Shown in pieces: positions 1 to 7,984 of a stretch of 42,571 bases of DNA; position 1 is the stretch's first letter; each line of letters begins with the position of its first letter. This DNA is from Bacteroidota bacterium. GTDB lineage: Bacteria > Bacteroidota > Bacteroidia > 2-12-FULL-35-15. A program made the position numbers and the translations under genes. The stretch lies in assembly GCA_947466965.1 (NCBI GenBank), contig CANIFU010000021.1, forward strand, positions 1 through 42,571. Reading direction: 5' to 3'. Below the pieces are notes generated by a model. It was not told the origin of the DNA. It searched no databases and was given only the letters and a program-made list of their open reading frames with translations.

Positions 1-3000
1 AATAGCTACCAACATCCATTTAGCAGGAACACCGCGCTTAAGCTCACTAGGCAGCGACACTTTTTTACTTCCTAAAAAAGTACCCGCTAGGGACAGTGCT
101 TTTGTTGCAGGTATTCCCGAAATAACCCTTGCAAAAGACCCTCACATCAAAGACAACAATCCACAATCCTTTTCCTCTTTTGGTAAATTGCAAGGTTTAA
201 AGCACAGTACAATAACTTGTATGATACAAGACAAAAGCGGAAATATTTGGTTCGGCACCAACGGCGGCGGGGTAAGCAAGTACGACGGGAAATCCTTTAC
301 CCATTTTACTGAAAAAGAAGGCTTGAGCAATAATTTCGTTAGGAGCATGTTAGAAGATAAAAGCGGAAACATTTGGTTCGGATCAGAGGGCGCCGGAGTA
401 TGCAAATACGATGGTTTATCCTTCACCCATTTTACTGAAAAAGAAGGCTTGAGCAAGAATACTGTTAGGTCGATCTTAGAAGACAAAAGCGGAAACATTT
501 GGTTCGGAACAGAGGGCGGTGGAGTGAACAAGTACGATGGTTCATCGTTCACCCATTTTACAGAAAAAGAAGGCTTGAGTAATAATATTGTTGTGTCTAT
601 GTTAGAAGACAAAAGCGGAAATATTTGGTTTGGAACTATTGGCAGTGGAGTATGCAAGTACGATGGGTGCCGAGTAGAGGCAATAGAAGTTTCATTGCAA
701 AGAGGCGAAACCATTCCCCACGGAACACAACAAGACCTTAAAAGAGAAAACGGAAAACTTGTTAAATCCTTCACCCATTTTACAAAAAATGAAGGCTTGA
801 GCAACAATACTATTTTGTCAATGTTAGAAGATAAAAGCGGAAATATTTGGTTCGGAACAGACGGCGGTGGAGTGAACAAGTACGATGGTTCATCCTTCAC
901 CCATTTTACAGAAAAAGAAGGCTTGAGTAATAATATTGTTTTGTCTATGTTAGAAGACATAAGCGGAAATGTTTGGTTTGGAACCATTGGCGGTGGAGTC
1001 AGCAAATACGATGGAAACCGAGTGGAAGCTATAGAAGCTGCATTGCAAAGAGGCGAAACCATTCCCGAGCGAATTCAACAAGACCTTATAATAGAAAACG
1101 GAAAACTTGTTAAATCCTTCACCCATTTTACAGAAAAAGAAGGCTTGAGTAATAATATTGTTAGTTCAGTACTAGAAGACAAAAGCGGAAATATTTGGTT
1201 CGGCACCAGTGACGGTGGAGTCAGCAAGTACGATGGAAAAACCTTCACCCATTTTACAGAAAAAGAAGGCTTGAGTAATAATATTGTTTTGTCGATATTA
1301 GAGGACAAAAGCGGAAACCTTTGGTTCGGCACGTTAGGTGGAGTCGATAAATATGACGGGAAATCCTTTACGCATTTTACAGAAAAAGAAGGGCTCAGCA
1401 ATAATAGTGTTTTGTCAATTTTAGAAGACAAAAGCGGAAACCTATGGGTTGGAACCATTGATGGTGGTGTAAACAAATACGATGGTTCATCCTTTACTCA
1501 TTTTACAGAAAAAGAAGGTTTGAGCAACAATTTTGTTAAATCGATGTTGGAAGACAAAAGCGGAAATATTTGGTTTGGCACAAATGGCGATGGAGTCAGC
1601 AAGTACGATGGTTTATCCTTCACCCATTTTACTGAAAAAGAAGGCTTGAGCAACAATTTTGTTAAATCGATGTTGGAAGACAAAAGCGGAAATATTTGGT
1701 TTGGCACAAATGGCGGTGGAGTATGCAAGTACGATGGAAACCGAGTGGAGGCAATAGAAGCGGCATTGCAAAGAGGCGAAACCATTCCCGAGGGAACACT
1801 ACATGACCTTAAAAGAGAAAACGGAAAACTTATTAAATCCTTCACCCATTTTACAGAAAAAGAAGGTTTGAGTAATAACATTGTTTTGTCAATGTTAGAA
1901 GACAAAAGCGGAAATCTTTGGTTTGGAACAAATGGCGGTGGCGTATGCAAGTACGATGGAAACCGCGTGGAAGCGATAGAAGCTGCAGAAAAAAGTGGTG
2001 CAATTATTCCTCAACGATTACAATACGACCTTAAAAATAAAAACGGAAAACGTATTAAATCCTTTACCCATTTTACAGAAAAAGAAGGCTTGATTAGTAA
2101 TGCTGTTTTATCCATGTTAGAAGACAAAAGCGGAAACCTTTGGTTTGGAACTCGGTTTGGCTTGAGCAAGCTAAGCCCCGAAAAAAAGGAGGCCTTATTC
2201 TTTTTTTCTAAAAATGGCAATGCATCTAAAGGTGCTGAAGAAAAAAATTTCTTTAAAAATTACACCTATGAAGATGGTTTTTATGGTATTGGTGTAATAG
2301 GAGGCAAAACTATTTTTGAAGATAAAAAGGGCACCATTTGGATTGCTGCCAATGATCGGCTCACCGCTTTTCATCCAGAGGGTGAAAGGCCAGATACTGT
2401 TGCTCCCAACATACAACTAACAGGTATCGAATTGTTTAATGAAAATATTCCCTGGGTCAACTTAGAAAAGAAAAAAGATAGTCCTCTCACGCTTGGAAAT
2501 GGCGCACGTGTTTGTGATTTTAAGTTTGATGGCCTAACAAAATGGTATAGCTTGCCTAAGCATTTAAGTTTAGTATACAACAACAATTACTTAACGTTTA
2601 ATTTTATTGGTATCACCCAAAAGCAAAATACAAAAGTAAAATACAAATATAAATTAGCTGGATTAGATCAAAACTGGAGTGCCATCACCAGTCGCACCCA
2701 AGCAACGTATGGCAACTTACCACCCGGCACTTATACGTTTCAAGTAAAAGCAATGAACAGCGAAGGTTATTGGAGTAATGAATTGAATTACACATTTACA
2801 ATTCGCTCGCCATGGTGGAAAACATGGTGGGCTTATTCTATTTATGTTTTGTTAATTACTACTTCATTTCTTTTAATTGTTTGGTGGAACGGAAGACAAT
2901 TAAGAACACGAGCAATAAAACTTACTGAGGAAGTAAGAATGGCAACAGTAATTATAAGAAAAGAAAAAGAAAAAATTGAATTGGCGAATGAAGAAACAGA

Positions 3001-3811
3001 AAAGCAAAAAGAAATAGTAGAAGAAAAAAGTGAAAAGCTCGCAGAAGCACTTAAAAATATTACAGACAGCATCAATTATGCACTTCGCATACAGCAAGCA
3101 ATTCTTCCAGACACAAAAGAGATTTACGCTTCGTTGCCGCATAGTTTTATCCTCTTTAAACCAAAAGACATCGTAAGTGGAGATTTTTATTTCTTTCACA
3201 AAAATAATGAATCGAATATTATTATCGCCGCTGCTGATTGCACAGGCCACGGTGTTCCGGGTGCATTTATGAGTATGGTTGGTTCTGAACGAATAAAAGA
3301 TGCTGTTCAGCAGAGTAATAACACAAGTGAACTATTATCGCTGTTAAATAAAGGAGTGAAAAACACTTTAAAACAATCAAACAAGAATGAATCGACAAGA
3401 GACGGAATGGACATTGTAATCTGCAAGTTAAACACAAAAAACCGTGTTGTAAATTACGCTGGCGCAAACCGACCTTTATGGATCATACGAAAGGGGCAAT
3501 CAGAAGTGGAAGTTATAAAAGCAACCAAAGTTGCAATTGGTGGATTGACAAATGAAGCGCATTATTTTGAAACGCACGAAATAGAATTACAACAAGACGA
3601 CACGTTTTATATTTTTACAGACGGTTACGCTGATCAGTTTGGCGGACATGATAGTAAAAAATTAATGACAAAAAAATTGAAAAATATTTTGCTCAGCATT
3701 CAAAGCATGACTATGGAGGAACAGAAACAGTACTTAGAAAATTTTTTAGAAAACTGGAGAAGTGGAACAGAGCAAGTTGACGACATTTTAGTAATTGGTA
3801 TAAGATTATAA
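1..3811 (+). CDS. Propeller sensor with SpoIIE-type phosphatase output (5' end outside window)
   Basis: The frame is open from base 2 to the stop at 3809-3811, so the gene begins left of the window; the TTG at 188 is an internal codon. The visible 1269 residues show about 14 two-component-regulator propeller blades (roughly 200-2390, consensus SGNIWFGT..GGV.KYDG), enough for two seven-bladed propellers. A Y_Y_Y domain follows (about 2610-2815), then one membrane helix (about 2820-2885, before it SPWWKTWW), a Glu/Lys-rich coiled coil (about 2900-3060), and a PP2C/SpoIIE phosphatase (about 3130-3808) with KPKDIVSGDF, AAADCTGHGVPGAFMS, FTDGYAD and a final QVDDILVIGI. Sensing is likely periplasmic and the phosphatase cytoplasmic, perhaps acting on an anti-sigma-antagonist-like partner; the ligand is unknown. 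Unlike classical hybrid two-component receptors it has no histidine kinase. Four blades are followed by a 33-residue insert. Confidence 0.93.
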   Translation, partial: IATNIHLAGTPRLSSLGSDTFLLPKKVPARDSAFVAGIPEITLAKDPHIKDNNPQSFSSFGKLQGLKHSTITCMIQDKSGNIWFGTNGGGVSKYDGKSFTHFTEKEGLSNNFVRSMLEDKSGNIWFGSEGAGVCKYDGLSFTHFTEKEGLSKNTVRSILEDKSGNIWFGTEGGGVNKYDGSSFTHFTEKEGLSNNIVVSMLEDKSGNIWFGTIGSGVCKYDGCRVEAIEVSLQRGETIPHGTQQDLKRENGKLVKSFTHFTKNEGLSNNTILSMLEDKSGNIWFGTDGGGVNKYDGSSFTHFTEKEGLSNNIVLSMLEDISGNVWFGTIGGGVSKYDGNRVEAIEAALQRGETIPERIQQDLIIENGKLVKSFTHFTEKEGLSNNIVSSVLEDKSGNIWFGTSDGGVSKYDGKTFTHFTEKEGLSNNIVLSILEDKSGNLWFGTLGGVDKYDGKSFTHFTEKEGLSNNSVLSILEDKSGNLWVGTIDGGVNKYDGSSFTHFTEKEGLSNNFVKSMLEDKSGNIWFGTNGDGVSKYDGLSFTHFTEKEGLSNNFVKSMLEDKSGNIWFGTNGGGVCKYDGNRVEAIEAALQRGETIPEGTLHDLKRENGKLIKSFTHFTEKEGLSNNIVLSMLEDKSGNLWFGTNGGGVCKYDGNRVEAIEAAEKSGAIIPQRLQYDLKNKNGKRIKSFTHFTEKEGLISNAVLSMLEDKSGNLWFGTRFGLSKLSPEKKEALFFFSKNGNASKGAEEKNFFKNYTYEDGFYGIGVIGGKTIFEDKKGTIWIAANDRLTAFHPEGERPDTVAPNIQLTGIELFNENIPWVNLEKKKDSPLTLGNGARVCDFKFDGLTKWYSLPKHLSLVYNNNYLTFNFIGITQKQNTKVKYKYKLAGLDQNWSAITSRTQATYGNLPPGTYTFQVKAMNSEGYWSNELNYTFTIRSPWWKTWWAYSIYVLLITTSFLLIVWWNGRQLRTRAIKLTEEVRMATVIIRKEKEKIELANEETEKQKEIVEEKSEKLAEALKNITDSINYALRIQQAILPDTKEIYASLPHSFILFKPKDIVSGDFYFFHKNNESNIIIAAADCTGHGVPGAFMSMVGSERIKDAVQQSNNTSELLSLLNKGVKNTLKQSNKNESTRDGMDIVICKLNTKNRVVNYAGANRPLWIIRKGQSEVEVIKATKVAIGGLTNEAHYFETHEIELQQDDTFYIFTDGYADQFGGHDSKKLMTKKLKNILLSIQSMTMEEQKQYLENFLENWRSGTEQVDDILVIGIRL
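293..2160 (+). repeat. Tandem in-frame 126-bp propeller-blade repeats with four 99-bp inserts
   Basis: Twelve copies of a 42-codon unit starting (S/T)FTHFT and ending KYDG run head to tail inside the sensor gene; the last copy ends in a divergent form. Four 33-codon inserts with consensus NRVEAIEAALQRGETIP lie at the same point, after KYDG, at 668-766, 1016-1114, 1739-1837 and 1961-2059. Two neighbouring units are identical over 70 bp (1520-1589 and 1646-1715, offset 126). This implies recent duplication or gene conversion. Copy number could be wrong in a short-read assembly. Confidence 0.95.
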
Positions 3812-3989
3812 AACAGACAATCCTTGCATATATATTTAAAGTCATACTAAGCCAAACTATACTAAAGCTTTTAAAAAAAATCACATCCCTTTCTCAAAAA
3901 ATAATACTAAAATACATACACTTACTTCAGAAATTGAAATGACTAAATAATCGTCAGCAAGCAAAGCACGTTAGCTTTCATTTGGCAAA

Positions 3990-4021
3990 TTGATTTTTAA
4001 AGACAATATTTATTAACTTTG
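3990..4021 (+). promoter_or_regulatory. Bacteroidota-type promoter for the MIase-like gene
   Basis: A perfect -7 box TAACTTTG lies at 4014-4021, with TTG at 3990-3992 as the -33 element and a 21-bp spacer. This fits the TTTG/TTG-N17-23-TAnnTTTG pattern known from Bacteroides and Flavobacterium. It gives a leader of about 60 bases before the ATG at 4089. The transcription start is inferred. Confidence 0.6.
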
Positions 4022-4088
4022 TAATCAGGGTTCGCATTCAAAAAAGCAAGAAACTCAAAGGAAACTTTTAATTATACCATGAAGTAAA

Positions 4089-4361
4089 ATGAAAAAATTT
4101 ATGCTGAATATCCAATTAAATGGATTAGATACCGAAACAAGAATGAAACTTCTCCCAAGAGAACAAGAGCTTGTTAAAGAACTTGAACAAAATGGGACGA
4201 TTGTAGATACTTTTATTAAACTTGACATGTCTGGAATTTTTATTATAATGATGGCTACTGATTCTGAAGATGTCCATACAAAACTGTCAACCTTGCCCTA
4301 CTATCCTTATATGAAAATTGAAATTATTCCTGTGCGGGTGGTTAACAACGTTAATCAATAA
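4089..4361 (+). CDS. Muconolactone-isomerase-like small protein
   Basis: This 90-residue protein has a single ferredoxin-like (dimeric alpha/beta-barrel) pattern: a first strand MKKFMLNIQL, an amphipathic helix with REQELVKELEQNGTI, a hydrophobic strand GIFIIMMATDSEDV, and the ending LSTLPYYPYMKIEIIPV. That ending closely resembles the SLPL(F/Y)PYM.IEV.PL tail of the muconolactone delta-isomerase (MIase) family. No aromatic-degradation genes lie nearby, so a true isomerase role is doubtful; many relatives are uncharacterised. It stands alone behind its own promoter. A YCII-like protein of the same fold is the main alternative. Confidence 0.6.
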   Translation: MKKFMLNIQLNGLDTETRMKLLPREQELVKELEQNGTIVDTFIKLDMSGIFIIMMATDSEDVHTKLSTLPYYPYMKIEIIPVRVVNNVNQ

Positions 4362-4846
4362 TATCGGCTATACGAACAGTTTGGTGAATGTTTTTTTGGA
4401 AGAAAACTACAAATTATAAATACAGATTCTAAAAATATAATAAAGTTTGAAAGTGTTGTCAAAATAAAATAAATAAATTACGACATTAAATAATTCCTAC
4501 TCCTGTTTTTTCGAACAAACGGATGCGAAGCGTTTTTGAAGCAAAGAAAATGATTGGTTTTTATTGAATAAAACTCCAACTCCCTTTTTTAATATACTTA
4601 CAACCTAATTATTAGGGTTCTAAATGTATTTCTATTTTACTATATCTAAAATAGAAATGACTCTAACCATTTTAAGCAAAATGGTCCAATCGTTAATAAA
4701 TTTTTAAATTCACACATCCTGACTTTGAAAGAAGATATTTGACTGATAATCTATCTGGTAAATTTTTTAGTATAAACATAAATTAGAAAATTGTGAAACG
4801 AATGATTAAAGGATTCAAATTAAAATTGAACGAATAAGTTGTTTAT
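4362..4846. other. Gene-free AT-rich stretch
   Basis: No convincing coding frame is seen on either strand. The stretch holds three consecutive inverted repeats at 4604-4685 and otherwise AT-rich sequence. The FNR-like promoter of the next gene follows. Confidence 0.7.
4604..4685. repeat. Three consecutive hairpin-forming inverted repeats
   Basis: CCTAAT-T-ATTAGG is at 4604-4616. A perfect 12-bp inverted repeat with arms 4628-4639 (atttctatttta) and 4647-4658 and a 7-base loop comes next. A perfect 8-bp repeat accatttt/aaaatggt with a 4-base loop is at 4666-4685. None is followed by a T-tract, so a standard terminator is unlikely. They could be a small structured RNA, a protein-binding array or a decayed mobile fragment. 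Confidence 0.7.
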
Positions 4847-4891
4847 AATGACGCTTATCATTCTTTCTCAAATATTCCTATTCTACATTTG
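4847..4891 (+). promoter_or_regulatory. FNR/CRP-like dyad plus -7 box upstream of DUF2231-like gene
   Basis: AATGA-N6-TCATT at 4847-4862 has the TGA-N6-TCA geometry of Crp/Fnr-family sites. A perfect -7 box TACATTTG is at 4884-4891. No TTG stands at -33, which fits an activator-dependent promoter. The dyad centre (4854.5) is 33 bp from the centre of the -7 box, so about -40 from the inferred start. The leader to the ATG at 4910 would be only about 15 bases. Confidence 0.5.
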
Positions 4892-4909
4892 TCTAAAACA
4901 CTAAAAAAA

Positions 4910-5398
4910 ATGAATCAAACACATATTCACTTACTAATTACGCACCTACCTATTTTCGGTTCAATATTAGGTGGACTTGTCCTAGCGCATGGTGTATGGA
5001 CAAAAAGTAATCAAACAATAATTGCCGCTTACAATCTTTTGATAATAGCTGCTATAGGAGCAGGTATTGCATATTCAACAGGTGAAGCCGCCGAAGAAAG
5101 TGTAGAAAATTTACAAGGTGTCATCGAAGAAACAATAATGAAGCACGAAGCATTTGCGCTTTTTGCTTTAATATCCTTCATCGTATTGGGAGTTGTCTCC
5201 TTGTTAGGCTTAGTGATTACGCTTAAAAAATCACCATTGACAAGAACTGTAGCATTATTAATTTTATTTATTTCCTTTATCAGCTTCGGACTGGTTGCAA
5301 GAACAGGCTATTTAGGAGGAAAAATAAGACATACAGAAATTAATTCCACTACTGATAGCACTTCAAAAGGGGTGAAAAATGAAGACGATGATGACTAA
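4910..5398 (+). CDS. DUF2231-like four-helix membrane protein
   Basis: The 162-residue protein has four predicted membrane helices (about residues 10-28, 36-53, 83-105 and 112-130) and an acidic tail ending EDDDD. Conserved-looking histidines sit at the N-terminus (QTHIHLLITHLPI), after helix 2 (MKHEAFA) and near the C-terminus (GGKIRHTEI), together with TGEAAEE and RTGYLGG. This pattern resembles DUF2231-type predicted membrane proteins; the paired histidines could bind haem, but that is inference. I chose the ATG at 4910. An in-frame TTG at 4889 lies inside the -7 promoter box and cannot be translated from that promoter. Its FNR-like site suggests control by redox state or nitrosative stress. 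Confidence 0.75.
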   Translation: MNQTHIHLLITHLPIFGSILGGLVLAHGVWTKSNQTIIAAYNLLIIAAIGAGIAYSTGEAAEESVENLQGVIEETIMKHEAFALFALISFIVLGVVSLLGLVITLKKSPLTRTVALLILFISFISFGLVARTGYLGGKIRHTEINSTTDSTSKGVKNEDDDD

Positions 5399-5494
5399 AA
5401 CAGACAAATGAAAATTCCAATTTTTATAAAACAAGTTTTCATTTTCTAATTTTGTACTCTTTAATGATTTTTTAACGACTATTGTTGAGTTACA

Positions 5495-5773
5495 ATGAAA
5501 TCCAATAGTTGTCAAAAAAACCTAAGTTGGAAAAACTCAATCAGATTTAATCAAGTATTACTTTTAATCAAAAGCGATATCGCTTTATGCCATCAAAAGC
5601 CGAATGATCATTTTCATATTTTGATAAAAGAAAATTGCAAACATTGTCATAACACTAATAAATGGGGGGAATCAATTTTTCAACATGCTGCAAGTTTTAG
5701 AAAAGACCACAATCATCTTACAACCTTTATCTCTTATCATTCAACCAATAATTACAGTTTCTTTACTAGCTAA
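5495..5773 (+). pseudogene. Degenerate multihaem cytochrome fragment
   Basis: This 92-codon frame has one intact haem-binding motif, CKHCH, followed by NTNKWGESIFQHAASF. That spacing (CxxCH then W, F, H and F) is typical of the repeated units of small multihaem cytochromes. The units on either side look damaged: before it stands IALCH, where CxxCH is expected, and after it FISYHSTNNY, where CISCH would need only two G-to-T/A-type changes (TTT and TAT instead of TGT). There is no signal peptide, although c-type cytochromes must be exported. I read it as a decayed remnant, not a working gene. A short unrelated protein is possible. Confidence 0.5.
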
Positions 5774-6042
5774 AGATTCCACGAGTATACTAAAATAAAT
5801 GTTATTTCAAAACACAATGAAGAAGGAATGTACAATATTAATAACTGGATATCTTATCACAAGAGTAGAAATAAAATGTAAATAAATACAAAAAACAGAG
5901 TGCTAATAATTAATATAAAATCAAAGATTATATTTTAAATGAAAAAATAAAAAGAGAATACTAAGTAAATTCAAAATAATAAAACTAAACGTAAATTGGA
6001 TAGGAAATAAACGGAACTTCTTCCAATATTTTAAAAGAGAAC

Positions 6043-6723
6043 TTACATTTTAATTATTTTTCCATCCTCCATTTCAATAATACGTTTGGTGCGGGCTGCA
6101 AATTCATTATCATGAGTTACAATCAAAAGCGACTGATTATACACCTGAGCCAATTCTGTAAAAATATCAAAAACTACTTCACTGTTCTTTTTATCCAAAT
6201 TACCTGTAGGCTCATCTCCCATTATTATCAAGGGATCATTAATCAAGGCTCTAGCAATTGCTACACGCTGCTTTTGCCCACCCGATAATTGATTTGGACG
6301 CTTTAATGCCTCACTTTCTATTCCCAGAATTTTTAATTTTTGATACGCCCGGTCTTCCACTTCTTTTTCCGAAAAATTCGCCAATTTTAATCCGGGCATC
6401 ATCACATTTCTTAAAACAGAAAACTCATTCAACAAATAATGAAACTGAAATACAAAACCTATTTTCTCGTTTCTAACTTGAGCCAACTCCGATTCGTTTT
6501 TAGTTCTCATGCGCACACCATCTATAATCAGATCGCCTTCGTAATCGGTATCCATCGTAGATAAAATATAAAGCAGTGTTGATTTACCACATCCCGACTT
6601 ACCAATAATAGAAACAAATTCTCCTTTATGCATCGAAAAACTAACATTGTTCAACACCTGCATTGTCAAAGGATCATGAAAATATTTAGAAATATTTATC
6701 GCCTCAAGTACTTTTTCGTTCAT
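6043..6723 (-). CDS. ABC transporter ATP-binding protein, LolD/MacB-type
   Basis: The 226-residue ATPase has Walker [10 protein letters not shown] (about residue 42), Q-loop FQFHYLL, signature LSGGQKQR, Walker [14 protein letters not shown] and the switch histidine in IVTHD. The length and the [13 protein letters not shown] segment fit the LolD/MacB/DevA group that drives FtsX-like permeases. It is the last gene of an adaptor-permease-ATPase operon; its ATG comes one base after the permease stop codon. The cargo could be lipoproteins, a toxic compound or a glycolipid. No TolC-like gene is nearby. Confidence 0.93.
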   Translation of the reverse strand: MNEKVLEAINISKYFHDPLTMQVLNNVSFSMHKGEFVSIIGKSGCGKSTLLYILSTMDTDYEGDLIIDGVRMRTKNESELAQVRNEKIGFVFQFHYLLNEFSVLRNVMMPGLKLANFSEKEVEDRAYQKLKILGIESEALKRPNQLSGGQKQRVAIARALINDPLIIMGDEPTGNLDKKNSEVVFDIFTELAQVYNQSLLIVTHDNEFAARTKRIIEMEDGKIIKM

Positions 6724-6724
6724 A

Positions 6725-7984
6725 CTATTTACCTCTGATAATTATTACAGGATCAATTTTACTTGCTTTACGCGAGGGTAAATAACCTGCCAAATAGGTT
6801 GTAACAATAGAAAAAACTGCACCAATAAGGTAAAACTTAGGATTGTAATTTATTGGATACGTTTTGATTGTAGGCAAAGAAGGTGTATCAAATGGAATTT
6901 GATCTATCAATGCTGATAGTCCATAACCACATAATAAACCGAGCAAACCGCCAAAAATACCAATGCTTAATGCTATCGTTGTAAAGATATTATTTACATC
7001 TTTTCCTGAAAAACCAGTAGCTTTTAAGATAGCTATAGAATCCATTTTTTCATAAATCATCATATTCAGAATATTGTAAATACCAAAACCAGCTACAATC
7101 AATAATGTTATTCCTACTGCATAGGAAATTAATGTACGAACACTACTACCTGTTTCAAATTGAGAATTAGCCGTTTGAATGTCTACCGCCTCAACATTGA
7201 ATAAATGCTGATATTCTTTGGCAAGTTGAGGCGCTATTAACATATTCTTCAGCTTAATCTGAATATCTGTTATGTAATTATTCGATTCTCCTAAAAGTTT
7301 TTGTGTGGTATTGATCGATGCATAACTCTGTACTTTGTCTATTTCTAACAAACCAGATTCAAAATAACCAACCACTTTTAACTGCTTACGTTCACCTTTT
7401 GCTGTAGTTACCTGAATAACATCGCCTATCTCTGCAAGCATTTTATCTGCTGCTCCTTTCCCAAGAATAATACTGTTAGGAGTGTTTTTTAGATCAATGT
7501 AGTTGCCTGAAGTTACATAATCACTAAACGAAAATAATTTATTTTCTCCTTCAACATCAATTCCATTTATGACACCAGTAAGATCAATTCCGCCAACATT
7601 ATAAAATACCTGAGCAGTAATTTTTGGGGCTATCCCCAATACACGATCATCATTTTTTAATGCTTTAATTACGGCTGTATTGTTATATATTTCTAAACGT
7701 TCATTTTTAGGTTTTATAGAACTTATAAAATTATGCCGCTCCTTGAACAGCATAGCTTGATCAACTGGTTGATTTTTTGAAGGTAAAATTTCATTGTATA
7801 AACGAATGTGTGGTGTCCTGTTTAATATAAGCCCATCAAGAAGATCGTTCAGACCCGACATAAAACTAAGCAGACCCACAAACATTGTGATACTAAATGT
7901 CACTCCTATTGCGGCAACAAGTGTTTGTCGCCAACGAGCCATCAATAATGAACGTGAAATACTTGCTATAAGATTAAATTTCAT
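6725..7984 (-). CDS. ABC transporter permease, FtsX/MacB-like
   Basis: The 419-residue protein has the MacB/LolE plan: one N-terminal membrane helix (about residues 20-45), a periplasmic MacB-PCD-like domain (about 45-280), then three helices (about 285-310, 335-360 and 385-408). The last three form the FtsX domain, with MMIYEKMDSIAILKATGF and a closing YLPSRKASKIDPVIIIRG typical of the family. It overlaps the adaptor gene upstream by four bases (ATGA), so the two are translationally coupled. It should couple ATP hydrolysis by the downstream ATPase to movement of a substrate from the inner membrane or periplasm. Confidence 0.92.
   Translation of the reverse strand: MKFNLIASISRSLLMARWRQTLVAAIGVTFSITMFVGLLSFMSGLNDLLDGLILNRTPHIRLYNEILPSKNQPVDQAMLFKERHNFISSIKPKNERLEIYNNTAVIKALKNDDRVLGIAPKITAQVFYNVGGIDLTGVINGIDVEGENKLFSFSDYVTSGNYIDLKNTPNSIILGKGAADKMLAEIGDVIQVTTAKGERKQLKVVGYFESGLLEIDKVQSYASINTTQKLLGESNNYITDIQIKLKNMLIAPQLAKEYQHLFNVEAVDIQTANSQFETGSSVRTLISYAVGITLLIVAGFGIYNILNMMIYEKMDSIAILKATGFSGKDVNNIFTTIALSIGIFGGLLGLLCGYGLSALIDQIPFDTPSLPTIKTYPINYNPKFYLIGAVFSIVTTYLAGYLPSRKASKIDPVIIIRGK

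Noticed and set aside
188-190. TTG as the start of the sensor gene
   Set aside because: The frame is open to the window edge, and the upstream residues (SLGSDTFLLPKKVPARDSAF) read as protein, so the true start is outside.
293-2160. The evenly spaced repeats as a CRISPR array or minisatellite
   Set aside because: Units are 126 bp, in frame, vary mainly at silent or surface positions, and encode propeller blades; there are no unique spacers.
142-2220. Several minus-strand open frames opposite the sensor gene
   Set aside because: They are mirror images of the 126-bp repeats (recurrent KPSFSVKWVKD) and exist only because the repeats have no stops in that frame.
2842-3250. Minus-strand Phe/Ser-rich frames opposite the coiled coil
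   Set aside because: They are the reverse reading of Lys/Glu-rich codons (AAA, GAA) and not independent genes.
4889-4891. TTG start for the DUF2231-like gene
   Set aside because: It is part of the TACATTTG promoter box; the ATG at 4910 fits better.
5774-6042. Gap between the haem-protein fragment and the ABC operon as a hidden gene or ncRNA
   Set aside because: AT-rich, with stops in all frames and no stable hairpin or promoter box that I can see.
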